The notes under the pieces were generated by a model. That model made no database searches. It saw only the letters and a list, made by a program, of their open reading frames with translations, and was not told the origin of the DNA. This document shows, piece after piece, positions 39,801-49,762 of a stretch of DNA of 64,000 bases. Positions within the stretch are counted from its first letter, which is position 1, and each line of letters opens with the position of its first letter. The position numbers and the translations under genes were made by a program. Source of the DNA: Tachypleus tridentatus (taxonomy: Eukaryota; Arthropoda; Merostomata; Xiphosura; Limulidae); the NCBI RefSeq assembly GCF_004210375.1, contig NC_134834.1:144679009-144743008 (forward strand), in the 5' to 3' direction.

Positions 39801-42800
39801 GCATATAATACTGATGTATGTACATTATTCTTCAGAATAAAAATGAAGTATTAGAACTTTTGATCACATGTTCTATAACCAGTTAAATGGAGTGTCTTTC
39901 TCTACACCAATATCCTGTTGGAAGTAGCCACTAATAAATATAGTTAATCTATCTTCAGATATATAATATAAATTGGTTGCCTAAACATGTTTCCAAACTG
40001 ATGTCACTTGAAGTTGAAAGATCATATCTAAAAGTTTATGATAAGGTTAGTAGGAGATTAATGCTTGCATGTGTTATCAATAATGTGTTGAAAGCTCTTA
40101 TATAAACCAGTGGTTGGTAATATCTTTTAAACATAACACTATGTTTAGGAACAGAGGACCTACTGGTCCATTTAGTCCATCTCATCCTCTAATCTAAAAC
40201 TATAACAAAATAAGGAAATCTTGAATATAGTTAACAAGCTTTCTCTTAAACACACTTGATTTACTTCCTCCATACCATCAAAAGGTCATCCATTTTTTTA
40301 AGTAAAACTGTCTTAGCTGAGGATGACTTGTGTTGCCAAAATGTGTCCATTAGCCCTACCATTCCAATTTTTTTTTTTTTTTTTTTTTACAACAGACAGT
40401 ATGTACATAACACATTTACTATTTTTGAATAATAAAATAATGAATTCCTGAATTATTTAAACTATAAATACTGAAAAATACATTTTCACTTGAATATGAC
40501 TAATTTCAAGTTGTCTATTATATTTTAGTATATAATCAAAATACTGAAAACTATTGTATATCATTCTTATCTTAGACAATAAATAGAATTTAAAAAAATC
40601 AGTGCAAAATTTGTCAAAGACAGCCTAGTAGTGAAGGCCAGCAATTTACCAGAGTTTAAAAGGTGAAACAATTATTCCCTAAAAAAATAAAAAAGACTTT
40701 TTTGTTTTTATTTCCAAAGGTGATGTGAAAGGACAACCTTGTTGGATCAAATGGCCCCTTGTTACATTTGTTTTTCAGGGATATATGGTAATTTTGACAG
40801 TTTTGTCTATGATACTTACAGCTGTTTCACTGAAAGCACTATCAATGAAATACTAAGCAAACTATTCCACCTACCACAGTTTAAAGTCTGATGTGCCTAC
40901 AAAAACAATTGTAACACTGTTAATGTAAACAGGACAACAACGAACCACATATTTATACAGGGGGTAGCTATCAGGCAATACCAATCACCAACTCTTTTGG
41001 ACCATTTTTCGTGTGGGTAGGTAGGTGGTTGTTTTATACTTGCTATTAGTTCAGAAACACTGTACTAATTGTTCATTAAATATACCACTAATTACTCAAA
41101 AATTAATGATTCAAGAACATAGGATAATTATTAGTCCATAATGATGAGAAAACCCACTTGTAGAGAAAATTATATACGTAAAAACAGCTGGTATGTATAG
41201 AGAAAGCACTATGTAGAGAGCAAATAATTTTCCAGTTAATTTGTTTTTGTGCAATGTGATGACTTGTGGCAGCACTGTTGTATTTGTTTTGTAGCTTGAT
41301 TTTTGGGAATCAAAAAGAATGAAATATGTCATCAACAAGTACTACGAAAAATATTTGTTCTGAAGAGACCAATTTGCTGTTCTTGGTCACTTAGGGAGTG
41401 TAATTTATATGTTTCCTTGTACTTATTAAAATGAAGAACTGAATACATACTTGGACATATTTCTGTCTAACCTTAACATACTGTTCATACATTTTCTTTT
41501 GTATTTTTTGAGCTCTTTGTTAACATTCCAGCTCAATATAACATATTCTGAATCAAACATTTAAAAAGATACATCTTTTTCCATTATAATTCCCCACTTT
41601 TTCTTATTATTGATAATCATTTTAGCTTTTGCTCCTTAGTGTTCTATGAATATTTTTGGATAAAACCAAACTCCTACGTACTTGTAAATCACCTCAACAG
41701 GCTGACACTTGTACATCCATTTTTCTTTACTAACCTTCCTTCCTTTAGCAAATACCATCTTTGATTTTTGACAACTAAATTTCTTTCCATGTACTTTCCT
41801 CAAGCCTTAACCACTGCAACATCATCAACAAATGTAAGATTTTAAAAATATTTCGAATAACAGTTTCCACATCATTCTTTGTGATCCACTAATTTTTTTC
41901 CAATAACTCAAAAATATACAACTAGATAACTTAATATGAATCCTCTTGAAGTCCAAGACTAATCTAATTGTCCTCGTGGTGAAATGTTTGTTTCCTTATA
42001 AATACTCTTAATAATTCTGTACATTCATATCTTTTCACAAAGCTTCTTCCTATTGACTTTGTTAAAGTGGCTTTAAAATTCATAAACCATACACACAATC
42101 TTCCCCATGTATTTCTTAGCTTATTTTTGGTGAATGTATTAATGTGAAAGAATCTCTTCCCACATTATCATTACTAGATCCTGCTTCCTTTTATTTAATC
42201 TCTCTTTTTAGAGCTACTACACAAGTTGTGTAGTTATGATGTTGGCCAATACTTTATATACAGATTGTTAAGTAACATAATTCCTCTAGTATTCTTTTGG
42301 TTGCCCTTCACACCAGTCTTCAAAATTGGGACTGTCAGATCTCATTAAGAAATTACAAGAGATCTCTTCTTTACTGCTTAAGTTCTTTAAAATTTGTTGG
42401 TTTGCATAAGTGTTAGGTATATTGCTAATATCCTCTCTTTAAAAAAAAAAAATCATTTTCTGTCAGTATACTGCTGTCAGAGACCAGTTCACATCTTTAA
42501 CATTTTGGTTACTTTTTACATACTTTAAAATTATTGCAATTTTTCATAAGCCATTTTTTTTAATTTCCTAATTTTTAACCAAATCACAACTATACATGCA
42601 TATAGATTAGTATAAGCACAGGTAAGGTCCTTTAAAACTATTGAAACAAGTTAAAATTTAACTTTCAGACAATTTTTTCTTCTGGTTGCATTTTATAACA
42701 AATTCAAACAGTATTTACCCAATACATTTAATACAGAATATACATTGAAAACAAAACAAAGTTCTTTTTAAAAATACTGTATATTCACACATTTTTTGAA

Positions 42801-45800
42801 CTGCAACTTTTGTTTTTTGACAGAAGAAACTACATGTACACATATTTAACTTCACCATAAACAAACTTCAATTTATTTTACAAAATGCAGCCTAAGAACC
42901 CCATTTTAAAGATTAAATAAATCATTTTCAGAACAGAGAGAAATTCAAAAAAAGGAACTGGTGCTATAAACAGTAGTAATAAAAACTGATAAGTTAATTA
43001 TTGAAATAAAATGAAACAAAAATGACAATATTCATTTCGTTTTTGCTATATTTATTGTAGCAAAAACAAACATTTCTTGTTTACTGTACATCACCTTGTT
43101 CCTCTTCTCACCACAAGTGAAGCCAAAATGAACAAAACACCAATGTTGTTGCACTGGGCAGAATAAAAAAATTACAAGCAGATTCAAAGTGGGGAAAACA
43201 AATTTAGTTGGTCTCTCACTATTACAGTGTTTGTGTTGTTAATTATCTTAAGACCACTCCTACCAATTCTTTTTTCCAACAATTCAGAAATCAAACACAG
43301 GGTACTAGTAACTTTGGAATAAAACATTTTCTACTTGTTTTGATTTCTTTGTAATAACTACTGCTGCATGTTTTGTGTCATCATATTTTGATTCCACTTA
43401 CTTCAAGTGTGTATCAGCAATACTTGCATAACAAGTAGTTTTTATCAGAACTTTCAGGGCTGGTAAAGTACCTTTGTATAATGGATACCAACAGATTCAA
43501 CCTCTTGACAACTAATTTTTATGTTTTCAGTCCCAAGAGGATGCAGTCTGATCATCACTTAGTCATTCCATCACAATTAACTTATAATCTGCAATTTCAA
43601 AATAATACTTATCTGTATTCTTCAAATGGTCTACAACTGATAAATTAATTTAGAATAAGTCTAGCCTTACATTACCATTCACTATCAGCTGCCTATAAAA
43701 CTTTTATAAAACTAATAAAGTAACTATGAATGACACAACAATGTATGGTGAGTCTAACAGTAAGCATACATGTAGACTGGTGATAAGGATAAGACTAATG
43801 TTACACATTGAGTCCAAAGGTCATGTTAGGAGCAAGTTCAATGGATGTATAGAATTATTTTGCTTCAATAGTTCATGCATTACATAAAGCAACTAGATTG
43901 GTAGACTGAAGATTCTGAAATAACTTTCTTGCCTATATTAACATTCATAAAGTACTTTAATGATTCACAGGTTATAACTTCAGAATATTATGTATTCTAC
44001 TATGTAATACCCAAGTGGATTACACTTACCCATCTGTAAATAGAGAAATCCTTCAATCGAGCATCTATCTTTGGAGCTGTTGCTGCTGCCGTTTGAGTGG
44101 TACGAACCTAAAGAAATATTAAAAATACTTAGAATTTAATTGCACAACTATTTAATAAAGTCCCTACTTCAAGAATCCAAAAATAATAAACTAAATAAAG
44201 TTACCTGAAGTTCTACCTATTCCATAGAAGCAGCTCAAATTTTCATTTCTCTTAACAGTCACTGATATAGTTAACTCATTATTTGCCTTCTGAATACTTT
44301 GTTTTTATATCCTTTTATAAAAATCCTTTTTTTTAAATTAATTCACAAAATATATTAATTTCCTTTTCTGTTATAGAACTACAGATTTCAATGCTGAACA
44401 GATGTTAAAATTCCATTGTAAAGGCTTTTTGAAATGTGACAAGATAGTCACGTGAATATCTTTTTTTTTATTTTTTAATTAAAAGAGGATGATTCTATAC
44501 AAGTCAGCCAATGCATTAAGTATTTTCATTAAGTCACTATAAAGACAATTTCAAAACTAAAATGGTTATACACTAGCTACACACAAATAAACAGAAAAAC
44601 AAAGAGGGAACAACAAGGGAACTTCAAAACATTGGAAACAGTTTTTAAAATAAATAATTCTCAGTGGTTAAATAAAACAGATTAAGAAAAAAGGCTTTAA
44701 TTCATATCTTTTGAATGGATATTAAAAAAAATTAATGTAATTCATTTTGATGGTTTGTTTGAGAAAAGATATTTTCAATAATCTTTGATATGCACAAGTT
44801 TTAGGCAAGCAACAAATTATCTGGTTTGTTATTGTCATAAAGCTGTGTCAGAAAAAGTTTCTTTCAAAGTGAAGAAACAATTAAAATTTGTCTAATGTGG
44901 TCTTGTACGTTCTAAAAAAACTTGTCACAAAAACATAATATGCTTAATCAAAAATTTCCTCATAGTATTATTGTTATAAATAGCATGGAAACCAAGAATC
45001 TTTTGACATTGAGATTAAGCTTTGTCAATATTGACTTTTTTGGTGAAATTGGATAGGCACTTTTAGTTCAGAAGATAATATCCTATGTTCTAAGATATAG
45101 GTAATGGGAAGTTGTTGTAATATAAATGATAGGACATAGTTCACACCATTATCATGGATTAAGATAAGATGAAGGGGGGGGGGAGTCACATCCTTAATGA
45201 GGTAGGGAAAATAACTACTACAGAGAGAAAAAAAATTAAAACAGATTACATGATCAGTAAAATGCTATCTTAAAATTATTGTACTGTTAGACTTTGTAGT
45301 TTTGGATATACTGAAGTAGGTAATTTACAATTAATGTCTCTTTCATTCACATTGAGTATCTACGATGTAGCCCTACTAATAAACTGAACACTACAACCCA
45401 CATTACTGTCAATTCATAAGGCAGTAATGTTTCTCTCCTATATTTAAGAAAATGCCCATATATTATTAGTATTAACTATGTTAATATTAAATATTTAAAT
45501 GAAGTTTAAGAATCCAGCTGATGTTCATACCTCAAAGAAAGTTTTAAAGTTATTTTAGTTAGAAATACTCCAGACCCACACAATGCAAAAACCAAAAGGG
45601 CACTTACAACAGCTATAATCTATGCACATTGTTAAGTGACAAAATGTTTCTTGGTAATTTCTTAATTTTATAACCTGTTTTGCAAATGACAAAGTACAAA
45701 GCACCTTACTGTAACAGATAAAAGCAATCATATGTCAATACCAGTCTCCAGGACTGAAATGGTTAATTTCTAAAGAAAATTATTCAAAACTTAACATATA

Positions 45801-46843
45801 AATAACAATGGATCATTTGATTTTTGAATTTCAAAGCTTTCCCTGAATACCCATCCTTAATAAAAATAAATTAAAAATTCATTCTATAGTTTTCAGAGAA
45901 TCATTGATTTTCTTCTTCAACTTGTGTAGGCTGTTGGCCTCCACTACTGTGGACATTGACTCAGTCCATAATACAATAATCCCGTTACAAAAATAAAACT
46001 TTTAACTCGGACATCTCTTCTCCAAATCTTAAAACTCTCTTAGTCTTATCTCTAGAGCACAAAAAATGCAGCAACCTCCTTCAAATATGTATAAAGGTTC
46101 AAATGTATATTTAAAAATAAACAAAAACCTGTGAATTAGTTTAAATATGAAAATACATCTTAAATGTAGCAAACTGATAAAAACTAATATAATGAACACT
46201 AAAGTAAAAATATGTCTAGACACAACAATGAAGATACTTGAATTCCTGTATAGTGTAACTTTACTGGATGCAGTTGTGAAATTTACATTAATATATGTTG
46301 GCTGTGACATTCTTGTTTGTATGTTCACCAATTTTCTTTTATGGGCTATTTATATACTATTGTTCCGTTATAATTACCTATATTAATTTTATTTAAATTT
46401 AATTACGAGTAATAAGATGTCACTTATACGAAACAGTTTTCAATTATTAATAGTTACTCGTTATGATGAATACTTAGAATTTAATGCTATTTGTTACGTA
46501 ATTAATTTTTACGTATCGCTTAACTACATGTTTGTTTCTTTATTTTCAAACGTGGAGCAAGTTAACTACAATAAGAACATACTACAAGCAGGCCTAAACT
46601 TCAAACAAAAGTTATGTCATTAATGGTTAACAAATCAAAATATCACAGTATTTCTAACAGTTAGGCCTAAAGTTAGTCTAACGACTTTATCAGATGTGCT
46701 TAAAATTAAATCTAAATAACATGCCAATTAAAAGTACTATTTCTCTTTATAATGTCTAATTCCAAACAAATACTTACTATTAACCCACGGGAAAGGAACT
46801 GAAGTGAATTTGAAACATGTTTACATAGCATGAAAGTACCCAT
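27611..46843 (-). CDS. SDHB: Succinate dehydrogenase iron-sulfur subunit, complete gene (9 coding exons)
   Basis: This gene encodes the iron-sulfur subunit of mitochondrial complex II, which passes electrons from the SDHA flavin to ubiquinone at the inner membrane. Nine exons (listed separately) join with matching phases and GT-AG borders into 861 nt, 286 residues plus stop; the human protein is about 280. The start is the first ATG of a Ser/Leu/Lys/Arg-containing, acid-free N-terminus that fits a mitochondrial presequence. The N-terminal ferredoxin domain has [2Fe-2S] ligands C94, C99, C102 and C114 in RSCREGICGSC and downstream. The C-terminal domain has C187, C190, C193 and C254 for [4Fe-4S], and C197, C244 and C250 for [3Fe-4S]. 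SYWW (199-202) contributes to the quinone pocket. No frameshift or stop interrupts the reading frame. The gene spans about 19 kb because transposon-rich introns separate small exons. Ligand roles come from family knowledge; the exon joins are read from the sequence. Confidence 0.97.
28311..28965. repeat. 67-bp minisatellite in SDHB intron 8
   Basis: About ten head-to-tail copies start at 28311, 28378, 28445, 28512, 28579, 28646, 28713, 28780, 28847 and 28914, an exact 67-bp period. Each begins aaccaaatc and contains gagtactagaaatg. The first five or six are one subtype (tgttcccactgtttatcacc); the last four are another (cagttcccaatgtatatcac, then cagctgatccagtaacc). The copies are nearly identical within subtypes, so the array grew recently. 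Confidence 0.97.
30445..30669 (-). CDS. SDHB: SDHB exon 8 ([4Fe-4S] and [3Fe-4S] clusters)
   Basis: Codes residues 182-256, starting [17 protein letters not shown] and ending NCTKTCPK. It carries seven of the eleven cluster ligands and the SYWW quinone-site residues. Acceptor ttcactcag, donor gtaactac. The second LYR-like motif seen in human SDHB reads AYR here (241-243). Confidence 0.98.
31105..31221 (-). CDS. SDHB: SDHB exon 7
   Basis: Codes residues 143-181, starting [16 protein letters not shown] and ending RAKL. It forms the helical start of the C-terminal domain. Phase 0 on both sides, with acceptor tgcatag and donor gtaattg. The acceptor lacks a strong pyrimidine tract. Confidence 0.96.
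32207..32452 (+). repeat. Old, divergent SINE-A copy (SDHB intron 6)
   Basis: A diverged copy of the main SINE: a degenerate tRNA head (gacctggtggttacagc), then actatttattagtaaag, tgttgactagctgc, aaaattagggatggcta, and a tail ending cgaaattcaaaaacaaac. Every block aligns in order but with many substitutions. It is an older insertion than the other copies in the window. Confidence 0.8.
32677..32755 (-). CDS. SDHB: SDHB exon 6
   Basis: Completes Cys116 and codes residues 117-142, ending [16 protein letters not shown], a very conserved link between the two Fe-S domains. Acceptor atatttgcag, donor gtaagtat. Confidence 0.97.
33256..33313 (-). CDS. SDHB: SDHB exon 5 ([2Fe-2S] ligands)
   Basis: Completes Gly97, then codes residues 98-115 ([18 protein letters not shown]) and two bases of Cys116. 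Ligands C99, C102 and C114 lie here. Acceptor ttttttcccag, donor gtgagtt. Residue 116 is Cys, where human SDHB has Arg; it is not a known ligand position. Confidence 0.97.
33845..33884. repeat. (AC)20 microsatellite in SDHB intron 4
   Basis: An uninterrupted run of twenty AC dinucleotides. It creates Thr-His or Val-Cys runs in spurious open frames. Confidence 0.99.
34941..35026 (-). CDS. SDHB: SDHB exon 4 (start of [2Fe-2S] domain)
   Basis: Completes Ser68, then codes residues 69-96 from [15 protein letters not shown] to RSCRE, plus one base of Gly97. It supplies the first [2Fe-2S] ligand, C94. The acceptor is cattcattag; the donor gtttgtat is a weaker GT site than elsewhere in the gene. Confidence 0.97.
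35893..35965 (-). repeat. Possible SINE-B fragment (SDHB intron 3)
   Basis: tgttgtgccagcaacaggta then tagtgtcgtaagcctttgga and cttactgttgagag follow the family order, but identity is low and the rest is missing. Confidence 0.4.
36343..36401 (-). CDS. SDHB: SDHB exon 3
   Basis: Codes residues 49-67 ([19 protein letters not shown]) plus the first two bases of the Ser68 codon. The acceptor is tttttacag and the donor gtgagtc. The 7.6-kb intron 2 between exons 2 and 3 is the largest in the gene and carries most of the intronic transposon debris. Confidence 0.97.
36740..37700 (+). pseudogene. piggyBac-like transposase remnant (SDHB intron 2)
   Basis: Plus-strand frames give [11 protein letters not shown] and [12 protein letters not shown] with KFSQRMNPN then FEQIL, the pattern of the piggyBac-type DDE transposase core. 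Further on come a [12 protein letters not shown] piece and PQRLTDDM near the end. Stops and frameshifts break the frame many times and intervening segments are missing, so it is a dead copy. No terminal repeats were found. It lies antisense to SDHB. Confidence 0.7.
38980..39873 (+). mobile_element. Internally deleted mariner element (SDHB intron 2)
   Basis: An element of 894 bp flanked by TA on both sides, with imperfect terminal inverted repeats (left caaggtctaatcaaaaag; right end reads the same way with ctaatcaaaa-like spacing differences). The left half encodes the transposase N-terminal helix-turn-helix ([10 protein letters not shown], then [14 protein letters not shown], residues about 40-100 of a 122-residue frame). 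After a stop, the right half encodes [21 protein letters not shown] and GGDYFE of the catalytic domain. The segment with the first catalytic Asp is missing, so it cannot make active transposase. Standard mariners are about 1.3 kb. Confidence 0.9.
40368..40388. repeat. Poly-T tract (21 T) in SDHB intron 2
   Basis: An uninterrupted 21-T run. It could be the poly(A) tail of a minus-oriented retrocopy, but no element is recognisable beside it. Confidence 0.8.
41133..41185. repeat. Penelope-like element end fragment (SDHB intron 2)
   Basis: The words gatgagaaaacccacttgta and gagaaaatt-tatacgta resemble the terminal sequence of the Penelope-like element at 56,609-56,680 (gagaaaacccacttgtagag). Nothing of the coding region is attached. 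Confidence 0.5.
41480..42430 (-). pseudogene. Decayed LINE reverse transcriptase (SDHB intron 2)
   Basis: Minus-strand frames give, in order, [22 protein letters not shown] or its other-frame equivalent [34 protein letters not shown], and [11 protein letters not shown] near 41,810-41,835. These follow the order of non-LTR reverse transcriptase blocks, with FVDD as the catalytic box. Stops and frameshifts occur every few dozen codons. It is in the same orientation as SDHB. The clade cannot be assigned. Confidence 0.7.
44030..44107 (-). CDS. SDHB: SDHB exon 2
   Basis: This exon codes residues 23-48, an Ala/Thr-rich stretch followed by KDFSIYRW, the conserved entry to the mature protein. It is bounded by ctttag acceptor and gtaagtg donor. 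IYR at 45-47 matches the position of the first LYR-like motif, known in human SDHB to be used by the Fe-S delivery cochaperone. Phase 0 on both sides. Intron 1 upstream is about 2.7 kb. Confidence 0.95.
45080..45163. repeat. Dispersed repeat, copy 1 (SDHB intron 1)
   Basis: cctatgttctaagatatagg, taatgggaagttgttgtaat and agttcacaccattatcatgg align in order with 47,780-47,862 in direct orientation at roughly 80 percent identity. Confidence 0.75.
46778..46843 (-). CDS. SDHB: SDHB exon 1 (start codon, targeting peptide)
   Basis: This exon codes residues 1-22, beginning [13 protein letters not shown] and ending in GLI before a consensus donor (gtaagtat). There are no acidic residues and there are basic and hydroxylated ones, as expected of a mitochondrial presequence. 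An in-frame internal Met at residue 5 is an alternative start. The short 5' side holds no other ATG close by. The N-terminus of SDHB is poorly conserved, so this exon rests on the open frame, the good donor and the phase 0 join to exon 2. Confidence 0.85.
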
Positions 46844-46952
46844 GTTTTAAAGTCGTTTTAACTTCTCTTTAACCCACACTACTTTAATTACACTCTAAAT
46901 AGCAGTAGCTTACACAAAAGTGACCATAAAAAATCATTTAACCTTGGTAATC

Positions 46953-46966
46953 CTGCCACCTAGTGA
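46953..46966 (-). promoter_or_regulatory. CTCF-like motif upstream of SDHB
   Basis: On the minus strand the word TCACTAGGTGGCAG lies about 110 bp upstream of the SDHB start codon. It fits 13 of 14 positions of the CTCF core consensus CCASYAGRKGGCRS as I remember it. It is the only regulatory-looking word I could pick out in this promoter region, where no TATA box is obvious. Confidence 0.35.
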
Positions 46967-47779
46967 GGCAAGATATTTCCGTTATATTTGTTGATATGTA
47001 AATACTTATACGGCGCGACATTTCAATATTAGGTAATATGTATTTTGAAATGTTTTTTAGTTAGAAATGATATCTGAAGCTTACAGTTTTTTTACTGGCA
47101 TGCGTAGAAAGATTAGCCATATCTAAAAGATAAAGAATTACCTCATCGAAAACCGCTAATAAGTTCGTGATAAAGTGAAACTTACATCAAAGTATAGTGA
47201 CGTATATGAAATACAATTAGGTTTGTCTTCAATAAACGCAAGTAAAGATATTGTGTAGCAATAAAAAAGATTGTGCTGGTTAATTTGTTTTATTGATTAT
47301 GCACTGTATATAAACTAATAGGAGAGAAAATAACATTTAACTTGAACAACATTTTTTTCCACTTAATTAAAAGCTGTTATTATAAAATTGAAGAATTATA
47401 GAATGTCTTTGATGAAGTTCCAAAAACTAACAATACATAAAATAAACAGAAAAATGTACCTTTTGAACAATACTTACAACTTATATCCTTCAATGTTTGC
47501 TATCGATATTATTGTTTATATAAACACCACATTAGTGTTCCAGTGTTTAAGATAATGTACTAATTGTTGTGAGTTTATGGAATTGCAACACTAATGGACA
47601 GGGGAAGAAAGCGCATGGTATCATTTTGCACTAAAAGACACCAAACCTCTTAAAATAAGTAACTTTATATATCCAACAGTTGTGAAATACCGTTACAACA
47701 TCAGATAACAACGATCCTTTAAAGTCGTATACCAAAGTAGTCTAAAATGGAAGTCTCGTTATTGTACATGTACAAAAGA

Positions 47780-47862
47780 AGGTCCTGTGTTCTAAGATAT
47801 ATGTAATTGAAAGTCGTTGCGATATAATGAAGGGGCGTAGTTCACAGCATTATCATTAATAT
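47780..47862. repeat. Dispersed repeat, copy 2 (upstream of SDHB)
   Basis: cctgtgttctaagatatatg, taattgaaagtcgttgcgat and agttcacagcattatcatta form the second copy of the repeat at 45,080. The two copies lie on either side of SDHB exon 1. Confidence 0.75.
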
Positions 47863-48110
47863 TTTCTTAAGTGAAAGCGTTATGTAAGTGCTTGCGTATA
47901 TTTTGAGATAAACTGATATTTTAGTAAACTCATGTTTTAACACAAAACGTTATTCTCGTAATTTTCAAGTATAAGGCATTATTTATTACTATACTTTATA
48001 GTATAATTACAAAACCCAACAAACCGAGTTTTTTCCTAGGATATACTTTCTGGTAATGTAATTATAATCTGAGAAGTTTCTTGTTACATTGGTTATCAAG
48101 TTACTCTAAT

Positions 48111-48232
48111 TGTCACTCAGTGGTTCAGCCATAAGTCCACAGGCTTATGAAACTAAAAATCAGTTTTGAATATTCTTGGTGTGCACAGATAGTTCATTGT
48201 GTAGCTTTGTGCTTAATAACAACAAAAATAAA
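48111..48232 (+). repeat. SINE-B copy, plus orientation
   Basis: cactcagtggttcagccata, agtccacaggcttatgaaac, then atcagttttgaatattcttg (B-box region) and tail gcacagatagttcattgtgt followed by agctttgtgcttaataacaa. Confidence 0.8.
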
Positions 48233-49162
48233 ATTATTTAATTTAGGTTTAATTACTTTTTGTCCTAAGTGTTTCTTCAAGTATCTTGAAAAATATTACA
48301 ATTACACTTATTTTTAGCTTTAGTAAATAAAACAGTTGACACATTTTTCATTGTTACATCTTTTTTCGACAACTTCTACGATTTTAGTTCATCATAAATA
48401 AACAAGACACAACAAGTTTGTTATTTATTTACAGATTTCCACCACTGCTGTTCTTGATTACCCCAAAGGATTCACTGTCCAACTTTATGTTCTCTAAAAC
48501 CACAACACAGCTACTTTTACTGATTTGTATCATCATGCACATAACTATTTAACATCTAAATAGATCTCAATATCCTGTTCCTTTATTCCCTCATGGTTTA
48601 CAGTTTACCTCTCAAACTCGTGTTCTAGAAGTTTCTCAGTCTCGATGTATAAGTATATTGCGCGATTCAAACATTTTTTTTTGCTTAGAAAGATTCCGAA
48701 CTCGGTCACATAGGCACAGGAATTTTCAACATTTCAGTGTGATATCGACCAAAGTTTTTGATTTTGATTTTTCAAAACGCTAACTGGGAATTTTGGGCAC
48801 GAGCCCTATGTCAGTGTCTAGCGACGCCACTAGTCAAATGCTGTTTGTTTTTTATTTAATTCTTGATTGCATCGTGTCTTAATATATAATTTATAAGATG
48901 ATTTTCTTACTTGCTATCATTAATAGACTATCTTCGTATAGAAATACCACGTTGTCAGAGGGGAGCATATACACAGATAAATATATGTAATTATTAACAA
49001 ATATTATGCAATGGTATTATAACACCTAAGGAAAGAGCGTTACACAACAGCATCGTTATCTTACACAGGATGACATTACATAAATAAAAAAATTAGACAA
49101 CTTTGCCAAAGCAGCCTTTTATCAGGAAAGAACAGGAAGTTACATAATGATATATTTATGTT

Positions 49163-49242
49163 CTGCCTATTACTGGTATCGAAATCCGATTTCTAGTGGT
49201 ATAAGTTTACAAACTTGCTGCTGTGCCACTGGGGGATATCAT
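49163..49242 (-). repeat. SINE-B fragment
   Basis: Head half only. The minus strand reads cccccagtggcacagcagca, then gtttgtaaacttataccact and B box ggatttcgataccagtaata. Confidence 0.8.
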
Positions 49243-49589
49243 TATTTTATTTTTTAAGAGGGCAACTTTCGTATTCTTTCTTCCACAAGTAATAACTGTT
49301 CTTTTGGACACACAGAAGTATGGGATTTTTATACGGATTGAATGTCAATTTCAGAAGATAAGTTTTATTCATTAGAGGTCCGTTTGTTGTAGTTTTTTTA
49401 TATTAATTACTTGTTTATTTTTTTACAAGGCGTTACCTTTCAAAACTGCAGGCGATGAGCAACAGGTTTAGATTTGAGACATTAAACTTGAGTAACTTCG
49501 TCTGCTCGTAATTAACCCCCCCAAAAAAAAAACAACTTGTGAAACTTGCAAATAAAGGCTGAACTTTATAGTTGTTGTATTTCCTCTGT

Positions 49590-49762
49590 TGTGACTGTCA
49601 TTTCCACTATTCGTTGGTAAAAGAGTAGCACAAGAATTGGCGGTGAGTGATGATGACTAGCTGCCTTCCCTTTAGTCTTACACTGCTAAATTATGAACGG
49701 CTAGCGCAAATAGCTCTAGTGCAGCTTTGCGCGAAATTCAAAACAAACGAAACCAAACAAAC
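49590..49762 (+). repeat. SINE-A copy, 5'-truncated
   Basis: Begins at tgactgtcatttccactatt, so the tRNA head and the ggcgttataatg block are absent. The body and the gcgcgaaattcaaaacaaac tail are intact. Confidence 0.95.

Noticed and set aside
45171..45183. G10 run as a G-quadruplex or switch element
   Set aside because: A single homopolymer run with no further G-tracts nearby; more likely slippage.
46029..46623. Several overlapping 68-100-residue frames in SDHB intron 1
   Set aside because: AT-driven composition (Ile, Phe, Asn, Lys, Tyr) on both strands and no motif; chance frames.
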